Position numbers and translations under genes: made by a program
NCBI GenBank assembly: GCA_944325735.1
Contig: CALVBI010000002.1
Location: 62,001 to 126,000 of the forward strand
Direction: 5' to 3'
Length of the DNA stretch: 64,000 nucleotides
Source: Candidatus Gastranaerophilales bacterium
GTDB taxonomy: Bacteria > Cyanobacteriota > Vampirovibrionia > Gastranaerophilales > Gastranaerophilaceae
Notes under the pieces: model-generated
Seen by the model: the letters and a program-made list of their open reading frames with translations, nothing else
The model's database searches: none
Told to the model about the DNA's origin: nothing
Shown here: positions 56,438-64,000 of the stretch, in pieces
Layout of the letters: the number at the start of each line of letters is the position of its first letter
How positions within the stretch are numbered: the first letter of the stretch is position 1

Positions 56438-57073
56438 ATGCGTAAAATATTTTTATATACTATATTGATTTTATGTATGATTACTCAGCCTGTTTGGGCG
56501 AAAGCAATTGCAGTTCAAGCATTGGATGATTTTTCTACCGAAAATCCTTCTTCAACTATGCGCATAAAAGTTCTTGAAGATGTTGTGATTAATGAAGATA
56601 CAACTCTTAATTCTGGCTGTGTAGTAGAGGGTAAAATAGTTGATGTTGTAAGTCCCAAAAGATTAAAAAGAAATGCTTCTTTTACTTTTGTTCCATTGAA
56701 TTATACAGATTTGAGCGGAAAGACATATGATGTAAAAGGTTATTATCCAGCTAAGTACACAACAAAATTAAATAAAGGAGAATTAGCCAAAACTGCAGCT
56801 CTTGGAGTCGGTAGCTTTTTTGTAAAAGGTCTTTCTTTAGGTTACAGTGCCATAGAAGGTGCTGTAAAAAATGAAAAGGATAATCGTTTTAAATCAAGTG
56901 TAAATTCTGTGTATGAAGATTCACCATTTTCATATGTAGAAAAAGGTGGAGAAATTGTAATTCAAAAAGAGCAAAATTTCTTTCTTAATTTCAAAGTAAA
57001 AGATGATGTTGAAAATGAAGAAAATTTGCCAAATTATAATTATGTAGAACTTGATTCTAAAACTGAAAATTAA
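56438..57073 (+). CDS. Secreted protein, paralogue of 57155-57787
   Basis: A 211-residue exported protein (signal peptide to PVWAKA). The mature start AVQALDDFSTENPSSTMRIKVLEDV is shared with the next gene, as is the G-VxGxIxDVxxxxxxFVP core and the YDVKGYYPAKY segment. A central small-residue stretch (AALGVGSFFVKGLSLGYSAI) may contact membrane. Beta-rich, family unknown. AAAGAAAG precedes the ATG. The neighbour has its own promoter. Confidence 0.65.
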   Translation: MRKIFLYTILILCMITQPVWAKAIAVQALDDFSTENPSSTMRIKVLEDVVINEDTTLNSGCVVEGKIVDVVSPKRLKRNASFTFVPLNYTDLSGKTYDVKGYYPAKYTTKLNKGELAKTAALGVGSFFVKGLSLGYSAIEGAVKNEKDNRFKSSVNSVYEDSPFSYVEKGGEIVIQKEQNFFLNFKVKDDVENEENLPNYNYVELDSKTEN

Positions 57074-57098
57074 CTTATATAACCTGTATATAAGAGAA

Positions 57099-57127
57099 TT
57101 GACGGAAATTTAAAAATATGTTATTAT
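57099..57127 (+). promoter_or_regulatory. Promoter of the second secreted paralogue
   Basis: TTGACG at 57099-57104 and TATTAT at 57122-57127, spacer 17, ahead of ATGGAGA and the ATG at 57155. Confidence 0.6.
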
Positions 57128-57154
57128 CCTCTTATAACAAATGGAGATATATTA

Positions 57155-57787
57155 ATGAAAAAGATATTATTTGGAATTGCATTATTAATGGGTTTAACTA
57201 CAGTTCCTGCATTAGCTAAAACTGCGCCAGTGCAAACTTTGCAAGATTTTTCTATAGCAAAACCTTCTCAAACTTTGCTTGTTAAAGTTTTATCAAATAT
57301 TCAATTAAATAAAGATGTGATGTTGCATGAAGGTTATTATGTTCTTGGTCAAATAATGGATGTTTCAAATTCTACATTTGTTTTTGTCCCTATAAAATAT
57401 CAAAATTTCCACAATGAAGTTTATGATATAAATGGAAATTATCCTGCAAAATTTGTAGAGATGATTGATTCTTCGAGTAAAACGCCTGCTCAAGGTATAA
57501 TTCCAAAAGATTCAAAGTTTTTACTTGATTTTGTAATTGTGGAAGAAGCTCCAAATAACGAAATTGGTGCAAAGTATCAAAATGTTCAAACTCCGGAAAG
57601 TGGTATTTCTTCATTAGTAAATAAGTCAGAACCTGTAATTTATGATGGTTCTATCCCTCAAACTATGAAAGAATTTCCGGGAATAAAATTGAATTCTTTT
57701 GATAATGGTAGTAATTTTAATATTCCTAAAAAATTAATTATTCCTGTAGAGAAAAAAGATAATAATATAAATTCTTTAAAACAATAA
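57155..57787 (+). CDS. Secreted protein, paralogue of 56438-57073
   Basis: A 210-residue exported protein with a signal peptide (KKILFGIALLMGLTTVPALA). The mature N-terminus (APVQTLQDFSIAKPSQTLLVKVLSNIQLNKDVMLHEG) parallels the preceding gene, and FVFVPIKYQNFHNEVYDINGNYPAKF matches its core. The C-terminal third diverges. A tandem duplication is likely. Localisation is periplasm or outer membrane; function unknown. Confidence 0.65.
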   Translation: MKKILFGIALLMGLTTVPALAKTAPVQTLQDFSIAKPSQTLLVKVLSNIQLNKDVMLHEGYYVLGQIMDVSNSTFVFVPIKYQNFHNEVYDINGNYPAKFVEMIDSSSKTPAQGIIPKDSKFLLDFVIVEEAPNNEIGAKYQNVQTPESGISSLVNKSEPVIYDGSIPQTMKEFPGIKLNSFDNGSNFNIPKKLIIPVEKKDNNINSLKQ

Positions 57788-57810
57788 TTTTTAAAGAATT
57801 TCTTAAATAT

Positions 57811-57847
57811 AAAAAAAGACCGATATTATAATATCGGTCTTTTTTAT
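57811..57847. terminator. Bidirectional intrinsic terminator
   Basis: AAAAGACCGATATT and AATATCGGTCTTTT pair with A and T runs on both sides. It serves the secreted protein gene and the convergent tsf. Confidence 0.9.
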
Positions 57848-57864
57848 TAAAATAAAATTTGTTA

Positions 57865-58728
57865 TTAACCTTTAATTTGGCTCATAACTTCATCTGCGAA
57901 GTTTTCTTGACGTTTTTCTAAACCTTCACCAAGCATATATCTTGTGAATGCTTTAACTGTTAATTTACCTTCAATAAGTTGTCCTACAGTTACGTCAGGA
58001 TTTTTGATGAATGGTTGTTCTAACAATACTTTTGCAGATAAAAGTTTGTTTACACGACCTTCAACAATTTTAGCTCTGATTTGTTCAGGTTTCTTTTGAA
58101 GATCTTCTTTACCCATTTCGATTTCTGTTTCATGGTCTATAACAGATTGAGGAATTTCATCTCTTGAAATAAATTCAGGAGCAGATGATGCTATATGTAA
58201 GCAAATATCATTCATTAATTCTTCGTCTTTTTTATCTGTTTGGATTAATACACCAATTTTGCCGTTGTGGATATAAGATGCTGTATTGCCTTCATAACGA
58301 ACAAATCTTCTGAATGTAATTTTTTCTCCGATAGAAGCGATTTTTTCTTTAATTACTTCAGAAATAACTTTACCGCATTTTTCACATGTTGAAGATAAAA
58401 GAGCATCGTTGTCTGCAGGATTTGTTTTTGCAACAACTTCTGCTAAGCTGTTTGTTAATTCTTTAAATTCTTCATTTTTTGCAACGAAGTCTGTTTCACA
58501 GTTAACTTCAACCATAGCACCGCAATCAGCTTGGATAGAAGAAGCTACTAACCCTTCAGCAGCAATTCTTCCCATTTTTTTATCCGCAGAAGCAATACCT
58601 TTTTGGCGAAGAACTTCCATTGCTTTTTCCATATCTCCGTCAGTTTCAACAAGTGCTTTTTTAGCATCCATCATACCTGCACCTGTTTTGTCACGGAGTT
58701 CTTTTACCATTTGAGCTGTAATGTTCAT
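57865..58728 (-). CDS. tsf: Translation elongation factor Ts
   Basis: Guanine nucleotide exchange factor for EF-Tu, 287 residues. The N-terminal UBA-like domain has VKELRDKTGAGMMDAKKAL and EVLRQKGIASADKK; the core has VEVNCETDFVAKNEEF and HIASSAPEFISRDE. GGAG lies upstream. It is co-transcribed with rpsB, separated by a strong hairpin. Confidence 0.97.
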   Translation of the reverse strand: MNITAQMVKELRDKTGAGMMDAKKALVETDGDMEKAMEVLRQKGIASADKKMGRIAAEGLVASSIQADCGAMVEVNCETDFVAKNEEFKELTNSLAEVVAKTNPADNDALLSSTCEKCGKVISEVIKEKIASIGEKITFRRFVRYEGNTASYIHNGKIGVLIQTDKKDEELMNDICLHIASSAPEFISRDEIPQSVIDHETEIEMGKEDLQKKPEQIRAKIVEGRVNKLLSAKVLLEQPFIKNPDVTVGQLIEGKLTVKAFTRYMLGEGLEKRQENFADEVMSQIKG

Positions 58729-58752
58729 TATAATTTCTCTCCTTTTTTATAG

Positions 58753-58792
58753 TGAAAGAGAGAATGGGCGATATATTTCCCACTCTCTTTCA
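58753..58792 (-). promoter_or_regulatory. Hairpin between rpsB and tsf
   Basis: TGAAAGAGAG and CTCTCTTTCA pair with TGGG/CCCA inside (TT bulge). No proper U-run follows, so partial termination or RNA processing setting the rpsB:tsf ratio is more likely than full termination. Confidence 0.5.
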
Positions 58793-58804
58793 TTAAAGTT
58801 GTAA

Positions 58805-59578
58805 TTATTCTGCAACTGTTTCTGCAGCTTCTGCTGTAACGCCTGCATCTTCTGGTTTAATGCTTTCTAATTTTTTAGCGTTAGCATTAGCTTCTCTTAA
58901 TTGTTTTCCTTCTAAAATAGCATCAGCTAATTTTGAAGTGATTAATTTAATAGATCTGATTGCATCATCATTACCAGGGATAATGTAGTTGATGCCATCT
59001 GGGTCTGCATTTGTATCAGCTAAACAAATAACAGGGATGTTTAATTTGTTAGCTTCTTGGATTGCGATATCTTCTTTTTTCTGGTCTACAACGAAGATTA
59101 AATCAGGTAATCCTCTCATTTCTTTGATACCGCCTAAAGTTTTGCTTAATTTACCTAATTCTCTGTTTAATTTAGCGATTTCTTTTTTAGGTAATTTTTC
59201 AGCGTGGCCAGAGTTCATGAAATCTTCTAATTCTCTTAATTTATTAACACGACCTCTGATAGTTTCGAAGTTAGTAAGCATACCGCCTAACCATCTTCTG
59301 TTGATATAATAAGCTCCTGATCTAAGAGCTTCTTCTGCAACAACTTCTGCAGCTTGTTTTTTTGTTCCAACGAATAAGATATTTTTATTTTTAGCAGCGA
59401 AATCTCTAACAACAGCATATGCTTCATCAAGCAAATCTGTAGTTTTACGCAAATCTAAAACATAAATACCGTTTCTTGCTCCGTAAATATACGGTTTCAT
59501 TTTAGGGTTCCATCTTTGAGTTTGGTGTCCGAAGTGAACGCCTGCTTCTAAAAGTTCAATCATAGATGCTACTGGCAT
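58805..59578 (-). CDS. rpsB: Ribosomal protein uS2
   Basis: A 257-residue 30S protein. [57 protein letters not shown] and [22 protein letters not shown] are family signatures. An Ala/Glu-rich C-terminal tail is present. AAGGAG precedes the ATG. A leader of about 95 nt (from a TATAAT at 59681-59686) could carry the S2 autoregulatory site; none was resolved. Confidence 0.98.
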   Translation of the reverse strand: MPVASMIELLEAGVHFGHQTQRWNPKMKPYIYGARNGIYVLDLRKTTDLLDEAYAVVRDFAAKNKNILFVGTKKQAAEVVAEEALRSGAYYINRRWLGGMLTNFETIRGRVNKLRELEDFMNSGHAEKLPKKEIAKLNRELGKLSKTLGGIKEMRGLPDLIFVVDQKKEDIAIQEANKLNIPVICLADTNADPDGINYIIPGNDDAIRSIKLITSKLADAILEGKQLREANANAKKLESIKPEDAGVTAEAAETVAE

Positions 59579-59737
59579 CGGTTTTCTCCTTTTTTGTTTA
59601 ACTTATTGTACTACGGGCTATACTGTCTCATTTTTATATTCATAAAAACTAGGGCAAAACCTATCAGACTAGTGTAACCAATTATATGATAATACAAACA
59701 TGCCTTTATGCAAATTTATTATTGCGTTTTATTACAT

Positions 59738-59775
59738 AAAAAAAACGGACTTTCTATAAAATAGATTGTCCGGTA
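59738..59775 (-). terminator. Intrinsic terminator after cobO
   Basis: Minus strand CGGAC and GTCCG pair around an AT-rich loop (TCTATTTTATAGA), followed by eight T. Confidence 0.7.
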
Positions 59776-59829
59776 TTTCATTTTCTGAAACAAAAAGGAT
59801 TTACATTAACTTATATTGTGTTTTAAAAT

Positions 59830-60363
59830 CTAGTATTCAATGCCTTGTCTTGCCATAACTCCTGTATCAAAGTAATGTTTGATAGGTTTCATTTCAGTAA
59901 CAAGATGAGCCATTGCTTTTAATTCAGGATGAGCATATCTGCCGGTTAATACAATTTCAAGGTTTTCAGGTTTGTGCAATAATGCTTCTTTTACATCTGA
60001 AACTTTAATCATATTCATTGCCGTACAAATGTTAATTTCATCTAAAATGATTAATTGGTATTTTCCTGAATTGATAGCTTCTTTAGCAAATTCCCAACCT
60101 TTTTTAGCTTCTTTAAAATCTTCCATACAAACGTTATGTGAATAACATACTCTATCCATTCCAAATTGTACAACATCTAAGTTAGGAAGAAATTTTGAAG
60201 AAGAAACAATTTCTCCATAAGATGTAGCGCTATCGCCTTTTGTGAATTGAATAATAAGTACCTTCCAGCCGTGTCCTAAAGCTCTTAGAGCTAATCCTAG
60301 AGATGCTGTAGTTTTTCCTTTTCCATCTCCTGTGTAAATTTGAATATAACCATGTTCTAACAC
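59830..60363 (-). CDS. cobO: Cob(I)alamin adenosyltransferase (CobA/CobO/BtuR)
   Basis: Transfers adenosyl from ATP to reduced corrinoids to make coenzyme B12. A 177-residue CobO-type protein: YTGDGKGKTTASLGLALRALGHG (P-loop), LIIQFTKGD, LIILDEIN, VLTGRYAHPEL. The start is GTG at 60363 after GGAGG. No other B12 genes are adjacent and no cobalamin riboswitch was seen upstream, which fits salvage of external corrinoids. Confidence 0.95.
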   Translation of the reverse strand: MLEHGYIQIYTGDGKGKTTASLGLALRALGHGWKVLIIQFTKGDSATSYGEIVSSSKFLPNLDVVQFGMDRVCYSHNVCMEDFKEAKKGWEFAKEAINSGKYQLIILDEINICTAMNMIKVSDVKEALLHKPENLEIVLTGRYAHPELKAMAHLVTEMKPIKHYFDTGVMARQGIEY

Positions 60364-60900
60364 GACTCACTACCTCCAAATAAAACTGATAAGTTCCTCT
60401 ATCCTTATTTTAACGAATTTTTCTCACTATTTAATCGTTCTAAAGTTGGATAAATATATCGAGCAGAAGATGGATAAATGTATCTATCCCCGCTCCCAAG
60501 ATTTGTATATTCATCATAGAACTTAATTAAAAAAAATAAATAACTTTAAGTGTATCCATGCCAATCTTTTTACAATTAATTTTTCGTAAAATCTACTAAT
60601 TGACAGTTTGACTATTTCTTTAGGATTTTGTTTTTTCTTTAAAAAATTTACATAATTTTTGTAAAGTATTTGTTAAAAATACTTGCGCATCTTGAAGAAT
60701 GTCTTGTAGTAAGAGTTCATGTGCTAGTTTAATTTATTAATATTATTAATATTACATTTTGAATTTTTAAATAAAAATATGGGTATATTAAAAATAGGTC
60801 GAAAAATAATATTAACAAATGTAACAAAAAATACTATTAGTGAAATTTGAAGAATTTCAAAGCGTTTACATGTTTAAGAGTATAAAAAAGAGAAGAGCAT
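60364..60900. other. AT-rich intergenic region (537 bp)
   Basis: No gene or RNA was recognised. At 60448-60460 and 60472-60484 the 13-mer GGATAAATRTATC occurs twice, 24 bases apart, a possible operator for cobO. The right half is very AT-rich with several weak -10-like boxes before the coiled-coil gene. Confidence 0.4.
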
Positions 60901-62097
60901 ATGAGTGTAAACAAACCAGGATTACCAAAACTGAATATGCAACAAAACACTCTCGGCAGTGCGTCTTTTAAAACAAGCACTGCTAGTAAGCTTGCAACTT
61001 CTACACGTACTGGTTTTGGCGTGATGGCTCAACGTACAAAAGTCGGTACTGGAGCGATATTTAATGTAAAAGCTTATAACAGTGATTCTATAAGTGCTCA
61101 AAGACATGCTCTTAATGATAATAGGACTGTAATAAGAAATAATAATATAATAGGTACGCCAGTAGCTCATAATTGTTCAGGCAATAATGCAATGAATAAA
61201 TATGCTATGGCTTTACAGGCAGCAAGTTTAGTAACTCAAGCATTAGGTTCGTTGACTTCTGCAAAATCTTCAGGAACGGCAGCTGCAAAAGTTGCATCAG
61301 CTGTAACTTCAGGATCGGCAAATGTTATAAATGATTTAGCTACTGCAAAAAATTCATCTGAAATACAAAAAGGTTTGGCAAAACTAGAAACTGAAATGAA
61401 AGATTATGAAACTAAGATGGCTAAAGCAGAAGAGACAATACAGTCAGAAACTAAGCTCAAGTCTGAAAATGAAGCAAAATTGAAAGATACTGAAACTCAA
61501 ATTCAAGGAGAAAAACAAAATATTACAAAACAAGAAGGAACTATTACAAAACTTCAAAGTTCAATTCAAACAGATAAAATGACTCTAAGTACATTAAAAT
61601 CACAATTAGCTACTGCTGGAGATTTGGCTAAGGTATCAATTCAAACTCAAATTTCAGAACTAGAAGCTAAAATTGCGCAAGAAGAAAAGCAGCTTGACGA
61701 TGCTCAAGCATCAAAAGAGGCTTCTCAAAAGAAATTAGATGAACTTGGAAAAACTAAAGAAAATTTAACAAATCAAATTGCAACTAATGAGAAAAATATC
61801 AAAAATGCAGAAGCTGAAAAGAATTCTGCATCTGCAAAAAAAGATTCTTTGGGGGATGCAAAAATTAAATATACTAAAAAACTGACAGAAACTCAAAATA
61901 AAGAATCAAAAGAGATGTCAAAACTATTTAGCGAAATTGCTAATTATGCAAAAGAATTTAGAGAAACAACAGATACAAATAAGAAAAATAAGTTATCAGA
62001 AAAATATACAGAAAAAGCTAAAGAATATAATGAATTAGTTAGAAATTCTGCATCAACAAGTTACACAGAAGTTGGTATAGATTTGAATAATTTATAA
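60901..62097 (+). CDS. Long coiled-coil protein of unknown function
   Basis: A 398-residue protein. The N-terminus (LPKLNMQQNTLGSASFKTS) is Ser/Thr-rich with no signal peptide. Residues 85-150 are Ala/Ser/Thr-rich (AMALQAASLVTQALGSLTSAKSSG). Residues 155-385 are a continuous coiled coil with heptads and little else (KLETEMKDYETKMAKAEETI, QISELEAKIAQEEKQLDD). It could be a structural or secreted filament protein; no family recognised. It has a terminator of its own downstream. Confidence 0.6.
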   Translation: MSVNKPGLPKLNMQQNTLGSASFKTSTASKLATSTRTGFGVMAQRTKVGTGAIFNVKAYNSDSISAQRHALNDNRTVIRNNNIIGTPVAHNCSGNNAMNKYAMALQAASLVTQALGSLTSAKSSGTAAAKVASAVTSGSANVINDLATAKNSSEIQKGLAKLETEMKDYETKMAKAEETIQSETKLKSENEAKLKDTETQIQGEKQNITKQEGTITKLQSSIQTDKMTLSTLKSQLATAGDLAKVSIQTQISELEAKIAQEEKQLDDAQASKEASQKKLDELGKTKENLTNQIATNEKNIKNAEAEKNSASAKKDSLGDAKIKYTKKLTETQNKESKEMSKLFSEIANYAKEFRETTDTNKKNKLSEKYTEKAKEYNELVRNSASTSYTEVGIDLNNL

Positions 62098-62115
62098 CAT
62101 ATTGTTACAAACAAC

Positions 62116-62144
62116 TTTACTTTTATGTATCTGTAATTTATAAT
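62116..62144 (+). promoter_or_regulatory. Promoter of the rimP-nusA unit
   Basis: TTTACT at 62116-62121 and TATAAT at 62139-62144, spacer 17. The start near 62151 lies only about 20 bases before a terminator hairpin. Confidence 0.6.
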
Positions 62145-62168
62145 AAATTCATCGACAGTATTGTCATT

Positions 62169-62200
62169 CAAAAAAGAACGGGAATCCCCGTTCTTTTTTA
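62169..62200 (+). terminator. Intrinsic terminator inside the rimP-nusA leader
   Basis: AGAACGGG pairs with CCCGTTCT around AATC and is followed by six T. It may end the coiled-coil gene, or act as an attenuator, since a promoter lies between that gene and the hairpin. Confidence 0.85.
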
Positions 62201-62236
62201 TCTAATAGGGTTTAAAGAAAGGGTAAGGTTTATTTT

Positions 62237-62719
62237 ATGAAACAGGAAATTAACAGACATGATGTCTTGGAAAAAATTACACCGTTGATCGAAAATACAG
62301 CCATGCGTTTCGGTTATATTCCTATTGAAATAGAATTTGTTAAAGAAAATCACAGATGGTTTTTGAGAATTTACTTGTATTCGAAAGAAAAAGATGTGAC
62401 GTTGGATGATTGTGAAAATGTTACAAGAAGTTTGTCTGATTTTCTTGATGAACTAATACCTGTAAAATATTATTTAGAGGTTTCTTCTCCGGGATTGGAA
62501 AGAAAGTTTAAATCAGAAAAAGAATTTATAATTTTTAATGGACGAAGAATTAGTTTAAAACTTAAAGAACCTTTAGAAGGTGAATCAGAAAAGATTTTTA
62601 AAGGTGAAATTCTAGATTATGATGAAAAAGAAGGATTAAAGTTTTTTAGATTTGATGATGGGAAAGAGTTACAAATCCCAAAATCTAATATTCAATCAGC
62701 TAAATTATATATTGATTAA
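62237..62719 (+). CDS. rimP: Ribosome maturation factor RimP
   Basis: A 160-residue 30S assembly factor. MRFGYIPIEIEFVKENHRWFLRIYL, VTLDDCENVTRSLSDFLDE and YLEVSSPGLERKF are the family signature, followed by the SH3-like C-terminal domain. AGAAAGGG lies upstream. rimP-nusA is a highly conserved pair. Confidence 0.95.
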   Translation: MKQEINRHDVLEKITPLIENTAMRFGYIPIEIEFVKENHRWFLRIYLYSKEKDVTLDDCENVTRSLSDFLDELIPVKYYLEVSSPGLERKFKSEKEFIIFNGRRISLKLKEPLEGESEKIFKGEILDYDEKEGLKFFRFDDGKELQIPKSNIQSAKLYID

Positions 62720-62753
62720 TAATAAAATTATTAAAATATGAAAGGATAACATT

Positions 62754-63989
62754 ATGATTAAAATCGGAACAGCATTATTTGAAGCTTGTGAAGAATTAGA
62801 AAGAGAAAGAGGAATTGCTAAAGATGTCTTAATAGCATCTCTTTGCGATGCAATGGTTGCTGCTTATAAAAAACATATGCATATTAAAGAAGCAACAAAT
62901 ATCGAAGCAATTTTAGATGAACAATCTGGTGAAATCGGTGTATTTAGAACAAAACTGGTAGTAGATGATGTTGAAGATCCAGATACTCAAATTGCACTTT
63001 CAGATGCACAAGAAATTGTAGAAGATGTTGAAGTAGGTGACGAAATTAAAATAGAAGTTACCCCAGAACAATTCGGACGTATTGCTGCTCAATCTGCAAA
63101 ACAAGTTATCACTCAAAGAATTAGAGAAGCTGAAAGAAATCTTGTATTGCAAGAATTTATGGATAAAAAAGGTACACTTACTACAGGTATTATCCAAAGA
63201 GTTGAAAATCGTAATGTAATAGTAAACATTGGTAAAACTGATGCTATTATGCCTCAGAAAGAACAAATCCCAGGTGAATACTATAAACCAGGTAACAGAA
63301 TCAGAGTTTTTGTACTTAATGTTAAAGAAACAACAAGATTACCTCAAGTAATTGTATCTCATGCTCATGCTGAGATTGTAAGAGAATTGTTTGAATTAGA
63401 AGTTCCGGAAATTGAAGATGGAATTGTTGAAATTAAATCAATTTCTCGTGAGGCAGGTTATAGAACAAAAATCGCAGTTTGGTCAAATGATCCTGAAGTT
63501 GATTCTGTAGGAGCTTGTATTGGACCTCGTGGAAGCAGAATTCAAACAATTGTTTCAGAATTAAAAAATGAAAAAATTGATATCGTAAGATATTCAGAAG
63601 ATCCAGTAGAATATATTGTAAATGCTCTATCTCCAGCAAGAGTAGTTTCTGTTGATATTTTAGCAGATGACGAATATGCTCATGATGCAATGGTTGTAGT
63701 GCCAGATGATCAATTAAGTCTAGCAATTGGTCGTGAAGGTCAAAACGTAAGATTAGCTCATAAACTAACAGGTTGGAAAATAGATATTAAGAGCGTTTCT
63801 CAAATGGAAAAAGCTGAAGCTCAAAATATCAGCAACTATGAAGAACCGGAAGAAGATAATTACGATGATTCAGAAGAAGAAGTTGATGAATTGCAACAAG
63901 AAATTGAAGAAGAAATGAATCAACAAGCTCTAGATGAAGAAGATTTCCATGAAGATGTAGCAGAAGAATCATCTGAAGTTGAAGAGTAA
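62754..63989 (+). CDS. nusA: Transcription factor NusA
   Basis: Controls pausing, termination and antitermination by RNA polymerase. The 411 residues contain the N-terminal polymerase-binding domain (1-125), an S1 domain (about 135-200, GIIQRVENRNVIVNIGKTDAIMP) and two KH domains (GYRTKIAVWSND, GACIGPRGSRIQTIVSEL, LAIGREGQNVRLAHKLTGWKIDI). The tail of about 60 residues is very acidic; the E. coli-type C-terminal repeats are absent. AAAGGA precedes the ATG. The gene is complete just before the window ends. Confidence 0.97.
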   Translation: MIKIGTALFEACEELERERGIAKDVLIASLCDAMVAAYKKHMHIKEATNIEAILDEQSGEIGVFRTKLVVDDVEDPDTQIALSDAQEIVEDVEVGDEIKIEVTPEQFGRIAAQSAKQVITQRIREAERNLVLQEFMDKKGTLTTGIIQRVENRNVIVNIGKTDAIMPQKEQIPGEYYKPGNRIRVFVLNVKETTRLPQVIVSHAHAEIVRELFELEVPEIEDGIVEIKSISREAGYRTKIAVWSNDPEVDSVGACIGPRGSRIQTIVSELKNEKIDIVRYSEDPVEYIVNALSPARVVSVDILADDEYAHDAMVVVPDDQLSLAIGREGQNVRLAHKLTGWKIDIKSVSQMEKAEAQNISNYEEPEEDNYDDSEEEVDELQQEIEEEMNQQALDEEDFHEDVAEESSEVEE

Positions 63990-64000
63990 TTTCAATAAAA

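Noticed and set aside
60364-60500. Cobalamin riboswitch upstream of cobO
   Set aside because: None of the conserved B12-box blocks was found.

Overview
The window is AT-rich chromosomal DNA from a Gram-negative, flagellated bacterium. KDO synthase (kdsA) implies lipopolysaccharide. FliA-type sigma and flgF/flgG/flgB/flgC genes imply flagella. Many small secreted and pilin-like proteins are present. No photosynthesis genes are visible. The style of the pilin-like proteins and the coaD plus DivIVA-like gene pair suggest a non-photosynthetic relative of cyanobacteria (Melainabacteria/Vampirovibrionia, Gastranaerophilales type). That placement is an inference from protein style, not a database result.

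Layout. 0-6 kb: tandem pilin-like genes, then an AddAB-like helicase/nuclease pair. 6-8.6 kb: an HExxH protein, coaD and a coiled-coil DivIVA-like gene. 8.8-11.4 kb: rpmG, tRNA-Trp, secE, nusG, rplK, rplA. 11.5-14 kb: kdsA, an MBL hydrolase, pheS. 14-31 kb: mostly minus-strand genes (pilins, a SIS protein, gatB, folP, two unknown proteins, a radical SAM protein, ctpA, a TPR protein, a DivIC-like protein, an outer-membrane candidate) with plus-strand cdd and gltX. 31-34 kb: start of a division cluster (rsmH, ftsL-like) and a degenerate HD-GYP protein. 34.9-39 kb: gyrB, adk, map. 40-48 kb: pilins, tmk, an M16-like protein, a MotB-like protein, fliA, a CNNM protein, a phosphoesterase, rqcP. 48-51.7 kb: flagellar rod genes and a glycosyltransferase. 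52.5-53.1 kb: tRNA-Leu and a 117-bp tandem repeat array. 53.5-64 kb: uvrA, paired secreted proteins, rpsB-tsf, cobO, a coiled-coil protein, rimP-nusA.

The most notable signal is a dispersed family of type IV pilin-like (pseudopilin) genes. Four of them carry a 10-11 nt G or C homopolymer a few codons after a well-placed start codon, behind a consensus promoter and a Shine-Dalgarno sequence. In all four the homopolymer length puts the start out of frame with the pilin body. A one-base change opens a single continuous frame into the conserved GFTLAEV segment. I noticed no other G or C runs of this length in the window. This is what ON/OFF phase variation by slipped-strand mispairing looks like. 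I know of no description of it for this family.

A second pattern is that many first genes of transcription units lack a Shine-Dalgarno sequence and have a -10 box exactly six bases before the ATG (kdsA, cdd, rsmH, map, a glycosyltransferase, uvrA and others). This suggests leaderless mRNAs. A third is the placement of intrinsic terminators between a promoter and the gene at rsmH and rimP-nusA, suggesting attenuation or small RNAs.
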